Shown here: one piece after another, positions 1 through 6,193 of the stretch
How the letters are laid out: each line of letters begins with the position of its first letter
Numbering within the stretch: position 1 is the stretch's first letter
Source of the DNA: JBDIAR01 sp039812545
GTDB taxonomy: Bacteria > Actinomycetota > Actinomycetes > Actinomycetales > Dermatophilaceae
DNA: 8,027 nt
Direction: 5' to 3'
NCBI GenBank assembly: GCA_039812545.1
Contig: JBDIAR010000156.1
Location: forward strand, 1-8,027
The notes under the pieces: model-generated
What the model saw: the letters and a program-made list of their open reading frames with translations, nothing else
What the model was told of the DNA's origin: nothing
The model's database searches: none
Position numbers and translations under genes: made by a program

Positions 1-46
1 GCCCCGGGAAACCGGATCCCCCGAGCCGGCCGGCCCGCGATCGACC

Positions 47-1246
47 TCAGTCGAACCAGATGTCCATGCCGTGCAGCGGGAACACCGCCTGCCGGGTGGC
101 CATGATCGCCCGGTCGACTTCGCTGCCGGGGTCGTACCCGGCATCCCACGACCGCCACCACAACGGTCCCTCGTCGGGGTCGAGATCGCCCATCCGCAGC
201 GGCGCCTCCGAGTCTCCGACCACGGTGCGCACGTGGGCGCGCCACTCCTCGGGAACCTCGGTCTTCAACGGGATCGGCCGATGCGAGGCGATCGCGGTCA
301 GATGCGTCCAGGTCCGCGGCACGACCTGGACGACCTCGTACCCACCGCCGCCCAACCCGATCCATTTCCCGCCGCTGATCTCGTGCGCGAGCCGGTGCAC
401 CGAGTCGATCACCGACCGCTGGGCGTCGACGGTCATCGACATGTGCGCCAGCGGGTCCAGCGCATGCGTGTCGGCACCGTGCTGGGAGACGATCACGTCC
501 GGCCGGAAGGCGCGCACCAACGGCATCACCGTGGCGTGGAACGCCCGCAGCCAGCCGCTGTCCCCCAGCCCGGGCGGCAGCGCGATATTGGCGGCCGAAC
601 CCGGCGCCGCGAGGCCACCGGTGTCCGTCGGCCAGCCGGTGCCGGGGAAGAGCGCGCGTCCGGTTTCGTGCAACGACACGGTCAGGACCCGCGGGTCGTC
701 CCAGAAGATGCGTTCGACCCCGTCGCCGTGGTGCACGTCGACGTCGAGGTATGCCACCCGCTCGGCGCCGTGGTCCAGGAGCCACTGGATGCCGACGGCG
801 ATGTCGTTGTAGATGCAGAACCCGGACGCGGCGTCCGGCATCGCGTGGTGCAGGCCGCCGCAGAAATTGACGCCGTGTTCGACCTGGCCGGTCCAGACGA
901 GTTCACAGATCTCGCGGGTACCCTCGGCGATCCGCGCGGCGGACTCGTGGATGCCCTTGAACGCCGGGTCGTCCTCGGTCCCGATTCCGTAGGACTGGTC
1001 CGCGTCGTCCGGGTGCAGCGAGGCCGCCTTGACCGCCTCGACGTAGTCCCGGTCGTGGACGGTCGCCAAGACGTCGTCGCTGGCCACGTCCGGAGCCACG
1101 ACGCGGATGTCGTCGTGATCCAGAAGGCCTAAGGCGTTGCACAATCGGGCGGTCAGGTCCAGCCGGATGGGATTCATCGGGTGGTCCGGGCCGAAGTCGT
1201 AACGGGTGAAGATCTCGTCCCAGACAACCGCCGCACGGTATGCCAT
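47..1246 (-). CDS. acuC: AcuC-type histone deacetylase-fold protein deacetylase
   Basis: Zinc-dependent hydrolase of the arginase/histone deacetylase fold, 399 aa, a normal length for bacterial AcuC. The family removes acetyl groups from lysines; characterised AcuC proteins reactivate acetylated acetyl-CoA synthetase in the cytoplasm. The active-site parts are all visible: the His-His pair in GGLHHA (H133, H134), zinc ligands in DVDVHHGDGV (D170, H172) and in QHGADTHALDP (D259), and the catalytic tyrosine of GGGGY (Y303). It therefore looks catalytically competent. The start is the ATG at 1246, with TAACGT seven bases upstream and no Shine-Dalgarno, which suggests a leaderless transcript. It is transcribed away from the AGE isomerase gene and stands alone here; no acetyl-CoA synthetase or acetyltransferase partner is adjacent (the GNAT protein at 3462-3977 is a different type). 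Acetoin utilisation itself is not supported by context, so the name marks the family rather than a proven role. Confidence 0.93.
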   Translation of the reverse strand: MAYRAAVVWDEIFTRYDFGPDHPMNPIRLDLTARLCNALGLLDHDDIRVVAPDVASDDVLATVHDRDYVEAVKAASLHPDDADQSYGIGTEDDPAFKGIHESAARIAEGTREICELVWTGQVEHGVNFCGGLHHAMPDAASGFCIYNDIAVGIQWLLDHGAERVAYLDVDVHHGDGVERIFWDDPRVLTVSLHETGRALFPGTGWPTDTGGLAAPGSAANIALPPGLGDSGWLRAFHATVMPLVRAFRPDVIVSQHGADTHALDPLAHMSMTVDAQRSVIDSVHRLAHEISGGKWIGLGGGGYEVVQVVPRTWTHLTAIASHRPIPLKTEVPEEWRAHVRTVVGDSEAPLRMGDLDPDEGPLWWRSWDAGYDPGSEVDRAIMATRQAVFPLHGMDIWFD

Positions 1247-1259
1247 AGGGATGACGTTA
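1247..1259 (-). promoter_or_regulatory. Likely leaderless promoter -10 element of acuC
   Basis: Read on the minus strand, TAACGT (1259-1254) fits the actinobacterial TANNNT -10 pattern and is followed by exactly seven bases before the ATG at 1246. There is no purine-rich ribosome binding site between them. This is the geometry of a transcript beginning at its start codon. No convincing -35 hexamer was seen. It is inferred from pattern only. Confidence 0.55.
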
Positions 1260-1423
1260 TCGCCGGATGACGTTCACGGCATCTCACCGGCGCCGCAGAA
1301 GTGCCGAGCAGCCGGGCCGACGGGCCGAATGGCACCGCGCGCCCGCCGCGAGGCGCCGCAGGCCAGGGCGGCGGGTGCGACGGCCGGCCCTCGGTTGGCC
1401 GGTTCGCGGCCCGCGGCGCGTGC

Positions 1424-1435
1424 GACAATCCCCCG
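1424..1435 (+). promoter_or_regulatory. Possible leaderless -10 element of the AGE isomerase gene
   Basis: GACAAT (1424-1429) agrees with TATAAT at four of six positions and lies six bases before the GTG at 1436, with no Shine-Dalgarno between. It supports the GTG start by spacing, but the hexamer is weak and no well-spaced -35 is visible. The rest of the 189-nt gap between the divergent acuC and this gene (1247-1435) shows nothing else recognisable. Confidence 0.35.
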
Positions 1436-2716
1436 GTGACAGGGCCTCGACAAGCACCCTCCGGCATACCTCCGGCGCCGCGCCCCGACCTGCCCTGGCG
1501 AGACCGCCCGACCCACGTGGCGTGGTTGAACGACCAGTTCGCCAAGGTCATCCGGTTCGCGGTCGGATCGATCCGGCCGCAGGGCGCGTTCGAGTGGCTG
1601 GAGGCCGACGGCAGCCACGTCCCGGGCAAGCACCCGCAGCTCTTCCTCACCGCGCGGATGACCTATGTCGCGGCACTGGCGGCGGTCCGCGGCATACCCG
1701 GCTCCGGAGCCCTGCTCGACCACGGCGTCGACGCCCTGCTCGCCCTGCACCGCGACCCCGCCGCCGACGGCTGGATCGCCGATCCGCTGACCGACCCGAA
1801 CACCCGCAAGATGACCTACGACCACGTCCACGTCGGGTTCGCCGCCGCCAACGCCGTGGCGGCCGGGAGCGAGCGCGCCCGAGACGTGCTCGATCATGCG
1901 ATCCACGTCATCGACACCCACCTCTGGCGACCGGACGAAGCTGCCCTCGTCGAGTCGTATGCCGCCGACTGGACCGACTCGGAGCCCTACCGCGGCGCGA
2001 ACTCCAATATGCACGGAGTCGAGGCCTTCCTCGCCATCGGCGTCGCAACCGGGGACCCGGTCTGGTTCCGGCGCGCCCTGGCGATCAGCGAGCGGCTGAT
2101 CGACGGCGCGGCCCGGGCCAACCACTGGTTGATGCCGGAACACTTCACCGCCGACTGGGAACCGCTGCCGGATTACAACCGGGACGAACCGGCGCACCCG
2201 TTCCGGCCGTACGGCTGGACCCCGGGGCACGCCTTCGAATGGTCCCGGCTGCTCCTGGAACTGGCCGCGGCGCTCGGCGACACCGCGCCCGGTTGGCTCG
2301 CCGAAAGTGCCCGGGCGCTCGGCGACACGGCGCTGGCCACCTGGGGGATCGACGGGACGCCAGGGTTCGGATACACCACCGACTGGGACGGCGTACCCGT
2401 CGTCACGACCCGGTTGCACTGGCCGCTGTGCGAGGCGATCCAAGCGGTGGCACTACTCCACCGGGCGACCGGCGACCCGGCATACGAATCGGCCTATCGG
2501 CGGTGCTGGGACCACGCGGCAGCCCACTGGATCGACGAGACCGGCATGTGGGCCAACGAGCTGACGCCCGAACTCACCGAGGGTTCGACGATCTGGCGGG
2601 GTCGCCCGGACGTCTACCACACGGTCGGTGCGCTGCTCGGACCGCAGGTGCCGGCGGCACCCAATCTGGCGGCGGCGCTGGCGGTCGCCGGCACCGACAT
2701 CACCCGGGCGCCCTGA
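1436..2716 (+). CDS. AGE-family sugar epimerase/isomerase (sulfoquinovose/mannose isomerase-like)
   Basis: N-acylglucosamine 2-epimerase family protein, an (alpha/alpha)6 barrel that interconverts aldoses and ketoses or epimerises sugars at C2. From the GTG at 1436 it is 426 aa, close to the family's usual 390-420. Family landmarks appear in order: an arginine in FLTARMTY (R74), NMHGVEAF (H193), PGHAFEWSRLL (H265, E268), LHWPLCEAI (about 328-336) and VYHTVGALLG (H395). Compared from memory with E. coli YihS, these match R55, H176, H248, E251 and H383 at nearly constant offsets, so the active site appears intact. The substrate cannot be told: sulfoquinovose, mannose and related isomerases share this set, and no sugar kinase, aldolase or transporter lies nearby. 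The frame is open further upstream to an ATG at 1301, but that added 45 residues are low-complexity Ala/Arg/Gly sequence. A GACAAT hexamer six bases before the GTG favours the shorter form. Its only two ATA isoleucine codons lie inside GGCATAC words. Confidence 0.88.
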   Translation: MTGPRQAPSGIPPAPRPDLPWRDRPTHVAWLNDQFAKVIRFAVGSIRPQGAFEWLEADGSHVPGKHPQLFLTARMTYVAALAAVRGIPGSGALLDHGVDALLALHRDPAADGWIADPLTDPNTRKMTYDHVHVGFAAANAVAAGSERARDVLDHAIHVIDTHLWRPDEAALVESYAADWTDSEPYRGANSNMHGVEAFLAIGVATGDPVWFRRALAISERLIDGAARANHWLMPEHFTADWEPLPDYNRDEPAHPFRPYGWTPGHAFEWSRLLLELAAALGDTAPGWLAESARALGDTALATWGIDGTPGFGYTTDWDGVPVVTTRLHWPLCEAIQAVALLHRATGDPAYESAYRRCWDHAAAHWIDETGMWANELTPELTEGSTIWRGRPDVYHTVGALLGPQVPAAPNLAAALAVAGTDITRAP

Positions 2717-2752
2717 CGTCAGATCGGCGATCCGGTCGACAGCAGGTCGAGG

Positions 2753-3163
2753 TCACAGCGCCGCGAACGGATTGCGGATCGTCACCCCGCGGATCGAGGC
2801 CCCATCGCTCAGGTCCTCGCTGAAGAGCGTTTCGCAGCCGGCCACGCCGGCCGCCTCGATGATCATGGCCTGCCAGATCGAGATCCGGTGGGTCGATGAC
2901 GTCTCGGCCGCCCGCACGACGAGTTCGGCATCTGCGGGAATGACGTCGAGTTCGGCCAGCGACGCCAGGACCCGCCCGGCGACATCGGCGGGCATGGGCG
3001 GACTGAAGTTCGAGGTCACGACGGAGTACCACTCGAGCATGACCTGGGTGCTGATCACCGCGTCCGGTCCTCGCCGCAACAGCTCTCGGGCCCGAGCCTG
3101 CTTCGCCGGTTCGTCGTCGTCGAATGCATAGACCAGGACATTGGTGTCGAGGAAGTCAGCCAC
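2753..3163 (-). CDS. PIN-domain ribonuclease toxin of a type II toxin-antitoxin pair (VapC-like)
   Basis: Protein of 136 aa made almost entirely of one PIN domain, a metal-dependent RNase fold used by VapC toxins. The opening FLDTNVLVYAFDDD gives the first acidic residue (D6), VMLEWYSV the second (E44), and LFSEDLSDG the C-terminal acidic residue (D117). In many VapC proteins the helix before this reads WDA; here it reads IWQAM, with glutamine at residue 98, so one of the usual four acidic positions may be replaced. The GTG start at 3163 overlaps the antitoxin stop by eight bases. GAGGA, eight bases upstream and inside the antitoxin gene, is a good ribosome binding site, so the two are probably translationally coupled. 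The order antitoxin then toxin is standard for VapBC. It converges on the AGE isomerase gene, 36 nt away, with no clear terminator between. The RNA target is unknown. Confidence 0.88.
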   Translation of the reverse strand: MADFLDTNVLVYAFDDDEPAKQARARELLRRGPDAVISTQVMLEWYSVVTSNFSPPMPADVAGRVLASLAELDVIPADAELVVRAAETSSTHRISIWQAMIIEAAGVAGCETLFSEDLSDGASIRGVTIRNPFAAL

Positions 3164-3392
3164 GGTGCGCGTCCTCGCGGGTCCAGGTCCGGCCGCGAGG
3201 TCCGGAGCCGTACGAGCAGGCCTGCGCGAGCTCCAGAACCCGCGACATCCGCGAGTCCGCGTCGGCGGCGTCGGCGTACCGCCGCAGTGCATCGGCGAGG
3301 TATGCGTTGACCGATTCGTCGCGCTGGAGCGCACGGAGTCGGGCGCGCTTGAGGGTCGCGTCTTCCACGGTGATGGTGAGGTTCGCCGTCAT
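3156..3392 (-). CDS. Ribbon-helix-helix antitoxin partner of the PIN toxin (VapB-like)
   Basis: Small protein of 78 aa. Residues 5-11 (LTITVED) look like the DNA-contacting beta strand of a ribbon-helix-helix domain, followed by two helices (about 12-40, ending LADALRRYA). The C-terminal half (about 45-78), rich in charged and glycine residues, is where such antitoxins usually bind and block the toxin. Its position directly upstream of a PIN gene, with an 8-nt overlap, supports the role strongly. The ATG at 3392 is preferred over an in-frame ATG at 3437 because the fold begins just after it and the longer form would run through the operator-like palindromes. Ribbon-helix-helix antitoxins repress their own operon, and two tandem palindromes lie 18 nt upstream. 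The sequence family is inferred from pattern, not from a search. Confidence 0.85.
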   Translation of the reverse strand: MTANLTITVEDATLKRARLRALQRDESVNAYLADALRRYADAADADSRMSRVLELAQACSYGSGPRGRTWTREDAHRG

Positions 3393-3402
3393 GGGAGGGT
3401 AG

Positions 3403-3440
3403 CACCGAACCCGTGGCGCACGGGATCCGTGTAGCACGGG
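3403..3440. promoter_or_regulatory. Tandem palindromic operator of the toxin-antitoxin operon
   Basis: Two inverted repeats with the same half-site and a 3-base centre stand in tandem: CCCGTG-GCG-CACGGG at 3410-3424 and CCGTG-TAG-CACGG at 3427-3439. Their centres are 16 bp apart. A further weaker half-site, CACCG at 3403, falls 16 bp before the CACGG at 3419, giving a 16-bp period. The array is in the 69-nt gap between the antitoxin start (3392) and the GNAT stop (3462). This is the expected place and form for cooperative binding by ribbon-helix-helix dimers. Binding by this antitoxin is inferred. Confidence 0.65.
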
Positions 3441-3461
3441 TCTGCGGACGCGGCGACAGAC

Positions 3462-3977
3462 TCAGTTCGGCGGTGCCCAGGGTTCGGCGAGGGCGAGGAT
3501 CATCGCGATCTCCTGCTCGTCGTCGTCCCCGCCGTGCATCGGCCGGCGCATATCGGTCGGCCGGAACCCGAACCCGGACGCAAAGGCCACCGCCCGCCCG
3601 TTGTCCGAACCCACCCAGTAGACGAGCTGGGTGTGCCCCTCGTCCTTGGCCTGGCGCGCGCAGGCGTGCATGAGTTGCGTGGCGATGCCGCGGCCGCGCA
3701 CGACCGGGTCGACCCACACCGAGAAGACCTCCGCGACATGCGCGAAATCACCGTGCATCGTGCGCACGCTGGCCACCGCGACGGCGTGGTCGTGTTCGAC
3801 GGCGATCAGCCGCTGGGCGCGCCGCATCCGCGAGCGCCAGACGTGTTCGCCGTACCCCTCCTCCTCCTGCGCGGTGGCCGCGAAGGCATGAGGGGAGTCC
3901 TTCAACGCGCTCAGGCGCAAGACCCGGTATGCCGTCCAGTCTTCTTCGCCGAGAACCCGCACGGTGATGTCCGCCAT
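3462..3977 (-). CDS. GNAT-family N-acetyltransferase
   Basis: Acetyl-CoA-dependent N-acetyltransferase of the GNAT superfamily, 171 aa, one domain and full length. The acetyl-CoA pyrophosphate-binding loop (motif A) is clear at about 87-105: VWVDPVVRGRGIATQLM, containing the R-G-x-G-x-A signature. The preceding strand (AVAVASV, 65-71) and the later segment TQLVYWVGSDNGRAVAFASGFGF (split here across 116-138) match motifs A/B of the family, where the N-x-x-A-x-x-F-x-x-x-G-F pattern is typical. The acceptor substrate cannot be inferred; neighbours are a toxin-antitoxin pair downstream and proC upstream. The ATG at 3977 is immediately preceded by GGCATAC, with no ribosome binding site. It lies 81 nt downstream of the proC stop on the same strand, so it may be co-transcribed with proC or have its own promoter in that gap. 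The last residues, ALAEPWAPPN, are rich in Ala/Pro. Confidence 0.88.
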   Translation of the reverse strand: MADITVRVLGEEDWTAYRVLRLSALKDSPHAFAATAQEEEGYGEHVWRSRMRRAQRLIAVEHDHAVAVASVRTMHGDFAHVAEVFSVWVDPVVRGRGIATQLMHACARQAKDEGHTQLVYWVGSDNGRAVAFASGFGFRPTDMRRPMHGGDDDEQEIAMILALAEPWAPPN

Positions 3978-4058
3978 GTATGCCAGCCTGTCACGACTCG
4001 GGGCCCAGCGCGATTCGAGGTCACCTGGCGACCGGCATACGAACGAGGAGTCGACCGG

Positions 4059-4862
4059 CTACACCGTGCCGGAGGCCAAGTCCCGGGACCGGTTGGCCGC
4101 CGCCTCCATCGCCGTCATGAACGCCGCCCGCACCTTGAAATCGTCCAAGGTCCGCACGGCGGCGATCGTCGTGCCGCCCGGGGAGGTGACCCGCTCCCGA
4201 AGCACGGTGGGGTGCTCGCCGGTCTCCTTGAGCATGGTCGCGGCCCCGTAGAGCGTTTGCACCGTGAGCTCGGTCGCGGTGGCCCGCGGCAGCCCCAACA
4301 GCACCCCCGCCTCGATCATCGCCTCGACGACGTAGAAGATGTATGCCGGTCCGCTCCCGGAAATCGCGGTCACCGCGTCTTGGTACTTCTCCGCGACCTG
4401 CACGACCTTCCCGCACGAGGCCAACAGCGCCTCGGCGGTGTCCAGCTGCTCGGGCGAACAGTGCCGGCCCGGCGAGATCGCCGCCATCCCCTCGTCGACG
4501 AGCGCCGGCGTGTTCGGCATGACCCGCACGACCGAGGTGCCCTCGGGCAGCCTCGACTCCAGGTACGCGGTCGTGATGCCGGCCGCCAGCGAGACCACCA
4601 GAGCACCGGGACGGACGTGGTCGTGGATCTCGTCCAGCAAGGTGCCCATGTCCTGCGGCTTGACGACCAGGACGAGGGTGTTCGCGCCCTGCGCGGCGTC
4701 GACATTGTCGGTGCACCGCACGTTGTAGCGGGCGGTCAACTGCGCGGCGTGATCGACCCGCTTCTCGGTGATGAGCAGGTCCTGCGGTGGTCGGCCCGCG
4801 CGCAGCAGACCGGAGAGCAGGGTCTCCCCCATCACTCCGGCGCCGAAGATCGCTGTCGTCAT
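4059..4862 (-). CDS. proC: Pyrroline-5-carboxylate reductase
   Basis: Catalyses the last step of proline synthesis, reduction of pyrroline-5-carboxylate to L-proline with NAD(P)H, in the cytoplasm. The protein is 267 aa, the usual length. The N-terminal Rossmann fold starts at once with IFGAGVMGE (G7-x-G9-x-x-G12). The substrate-binding signature SGSGPAYIF lies at 168-176, and the C-terminal SPGGTTIAAV, diagnostic of P5C reductase, near 230. The ATG at 4862 is preferred to an in-frame ATG at 4892 because the Rossmann strand normally begins within the first few residues and because CATACT sits seven bases before 4862, fitting a leaderless start. The other genes of proline synthesis (proA, proB) are not in the window, as is common. 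A proline dehydrogenase gene lies about 1.3 kb away in the same orientation but is separated by the AAA ATPase gene on the opposite strand, so the two are independently transcribed. Confidence 0.96.
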   Translation of the reverse strand: MTTAIFGAGVMGETLLSGLLRAGRPPQDLLITEKRVDHAAQLTARYNVRCTDNVDAAQGANTLVLVVKPQDMGTLLDEIHDHVRPGALVVSLAAGITTAYLESRLPEGTSVVRVMPNTPALVDEGMAAISPGRHCSPEQLDTAEALLASCGKVVQVAEKYQDAVTAISGSGPAYIFYVVEAMIEAGVLLGLPRATATELTVQTLYGAATMLKETGEHPTVLRERVTSPGGTTIAAVRTLDDFKVRAAFMTAMEAAANRSRDLASGTV

Positions 4863-4875
4863 GGCGGTCAGTATG
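4863..4875 (-). promoter_or_regulatory. proC: Possible leaderless -10 element of proC
   Basis: On the minus strand CATACT (4875-4870) lies exactly seven bases before the ATG at 4862, matching TATAAT at four positions. Five of its six bases are part of a GGCATAC word (4871-4877). There is no Shine-Dalgarno sequence. The 116-nt gap 4863-4978 must hold the promoters of both proC and the divergent ATPase gene. Confidence 0.42.
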
Positions 4876-4965
4876 CCAATCCGCACCGCCACCCTCGCCG
4901 CCGGTCCGCCGGGAGCCAGTGGGCGCCTCCCGACCCGGCACGAGACGGCTGTCGGTGCGACGGCA

Positions 4966-4978
4966 TACGGTCGCAGAC
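4966..4978 (+). promoter_or_regulatory. Likely leaderless -10 element of the AAA ATPase gene
   Basis: TACGGT (4966-4971) fits TANNNT and is followed by seven bases and then the ATG at 4979, the same spacing as at acuC and proC. Its first three bases are the end of a GGCATAC word (4962-4968). No ribosome binding site is present, which favours this start over the longer upstream reading frame. Confidence 0.5.
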
Positions 4979-6175
4979 ATGATCGACGTGGTCGCCGTCA
5001 GCGGGTACCGGTCCCTGCGCGAGGTCGTGGTCCCGCTCGGCCGCCTCACGGTCGTCACCGGCGCCAACGGCACCGGCAAGTCCAGCCTGTACCGGGCCCT
5101 GCGACTGCTCGCCGACTGCGGACAGGGGCAGGTGGTGGCCTCGCTGGCCCGTGAGGGTGGGCTGCAATCGGCGCTGTGGGCCGGCCCGGCGACGCTGGGC
5201 GGGGTGCGCCGCGGTCACCAGGTCCAGGGCACGATCCGCAAGGGTCCGATCGCGCTGCAGCTCGGGATCGGCGGGGCCGCGGACGCTGACGGGGCCGACG
5301 ACCCCGGATATCTCGTCGACCTCGGGCTTCCCGTCCAGGGGCAGTCCGCCTTCGACCGCGACCCGCAGATCAAGCGCGAGGTGGTCTGGACCGGACCGGT
5401 CATGCGGCCGGCGACCGTCGTCGCGCGTCGCCGCCACCAACAGGTGGAGTTCCGGGACTTCACCGGCGGCTGGACCGAATCGCCCATCCGGTTGCCACCG
5501 CACCGCAGCCTGCTGGCCGAGTTCGCCGGGCCGGCCGACTCCCCCGAACTCTGGCAGGTCCGGCACCGGCTGCGGTCCTGGCGGTTCTACGACGGGTTCC
5601 GCGCCGACCGGGACGCCCCCGCCCGGCAACCGCACGTCGGCACCCGCACCCCGGCCCTCGCGGACGACGGACACGATCTGGCCGCCGCCGTGCAGACCAT
5701 CATCGAGGACGGCCGCTCGCCGCTGGAAACCGCCGTGGCGGACGCGTTCGACGGGTCGAGCGTGCTCGTGCGGGTCATCGACGGCTTCTTCGAGGTATGC
5801 CTGCAGCAGCCGGGGATGTTGCGTCCCCTTCGCGCCGCCGAACTCTCCGACGGCACGCTGCGCTATCTGCTGTGGATCGCCGCCCTGCTCAGTCCCGAAC
5901 CGCCGCCGCTGCTGGTGGTCAACGAGCCGGAGACCAGCCTGCATCCGCACCTGCTCGGGCCGTTGGCCCGGCTCGTCGCGGCGGCGGCCCGCAGCACCCA
6001 GCTCGTGGTCGTCACGCACAACGTCGCCTTCGCCGCCGCGATCGAGGAGGAGGTGAGCGCATCGGGTGGAGCCGACGACTTCCGACACCTCGAACTCGTC
6101 AAAGACAACGGCGAGACCCGGGTGGCCGGCCAGGGCCTGCTGACCACACCGGGCTGGGAGTGGGGGCGCCGCTGA
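4979..6175 (+). CDS. Stand-alone AAA family ATPase (AAA_21 / SMC-like, ABC-type head)
   Basis: Predicted ATPase of 398 aa with the head-domain layout of RecF/SMC/OLD-like proteins. The start is a typical MIDVVAVSGYRSL strand. Walker A is GANGTGKS at 28-35 (K34), the ABC-like signature is LSDGTLRYL near 289-297 (S290), Walker B is LLVVNEPETSLHP (N315, E316), and the switch histidine is in VVVTHN (H347). No TOPRIM nuclease domain follows, so it is not an OLD nuclease, and no partner nuclease gene is adjacent. The Walker B aspartate is replaced by asparagine (NEPE for DEPE); I recall this as occurring in a branch of these predicted ATPases, so it need not mean loss of activity. The function is unknown; such orphans have been linked to DNA repair or defence only by resemblance. 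The frame is open upstream to 4787, but the ATG at 4979 is chosen for domain start and -10 spacing. It converges on proline dehydrogenase with 18 nt between stops. Confidence 0.85.
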   Translation: MIDVVAVSGYRSLREVVVPLGRLTVVTGANGTGKSSLYRALRLLADCGQGQVVASLAREGGLQSALWAGPATLGGVRRGHQVQGTIRKGPIALQLGIGGAADADGADDPGYLVDLGLPVQGQSAFDRDPQIKREVVWTGPVMRPATVVARRRHQQVEFRDFTGGWTESPIRLPPHRSLLAEFAGPADSPELWQVRHRLRSWRFYDGFRADRDAPARQPHVGTRTPALADDGHDLAAAVQTIIEDGRSPLETAVADAFDGSSVLVRVIDGFFEVCLQQPGMLRPLRAAELSDGTLRYLLWIAALLSPEPPPLLVVNEPETSLHPHLLGPLARLVAAAARSTQLVVVTHNVAFAAAIEEEVSASGGADDFRHLELVKDNGETRVAGQGLLTTPGWEWGRR

Positions 6176-6193
6176 CGACACCCCATTCGACGT

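Noticed and set aside
4..34. Small CCGG-GAAA-CCGG hairpin and the GCCGGCCGGC palindrome downstream of acuC, as a terminator
   Set aside because: Stems are very short or self-overlapping, there is no T-run, and such strings are common at this GC content.
71..1132. Long open frame on the plus strand across acuC
   Set aside because: Its translation is rich in Arg, Pro and Gly with no recognisable fold, and it is antisense to a clear deacetylase gene; high-GC genomes produce such frames routinely.
2717..2752. Bidirectional terminator between the AGE gene and the PIN toxin gene
   Set aside because: The 36-nt gap holds short GATC-containing repeats but no stem longer than about 5 bp and no T-tract.
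1267..2823. 518-codon plus-strand frame overlapping the AGE isomerase gene
   Set aside because: Arg/Pro-rich low-complexity translation in the wrong frame; the AGE frame has all family motifs.
3993..4035. Possible terminator hairpin between proC and GNAT (GGTC...GACC and ACTCG...CGAGG)
   Set aside because: Stems of only 4-5 bp with mismatches and no T-tract.
3978..4968. GGCATAC as a simple promoter -10 consensus
   Set aside because: It overlaps -10 boxes in different registers at proC and the ATPase gene, most copies are deep inside coding regions, and acuC and AGE have -10 boxes without it.
3534..4982. 482-codon plus-strand frame across GNAT and proC
   Set aside because: Antisense shadow of two well-supported genes; no domain and composition typical of a shadow frame.
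4979..6175. ATPase gene as an OLD-family or two-gene phage defence system
   Set aside because: No TOPRIM domain follows the ATPase, no helicase or nuclease gene is adjacent, and the neighbours are housekeeping genes.
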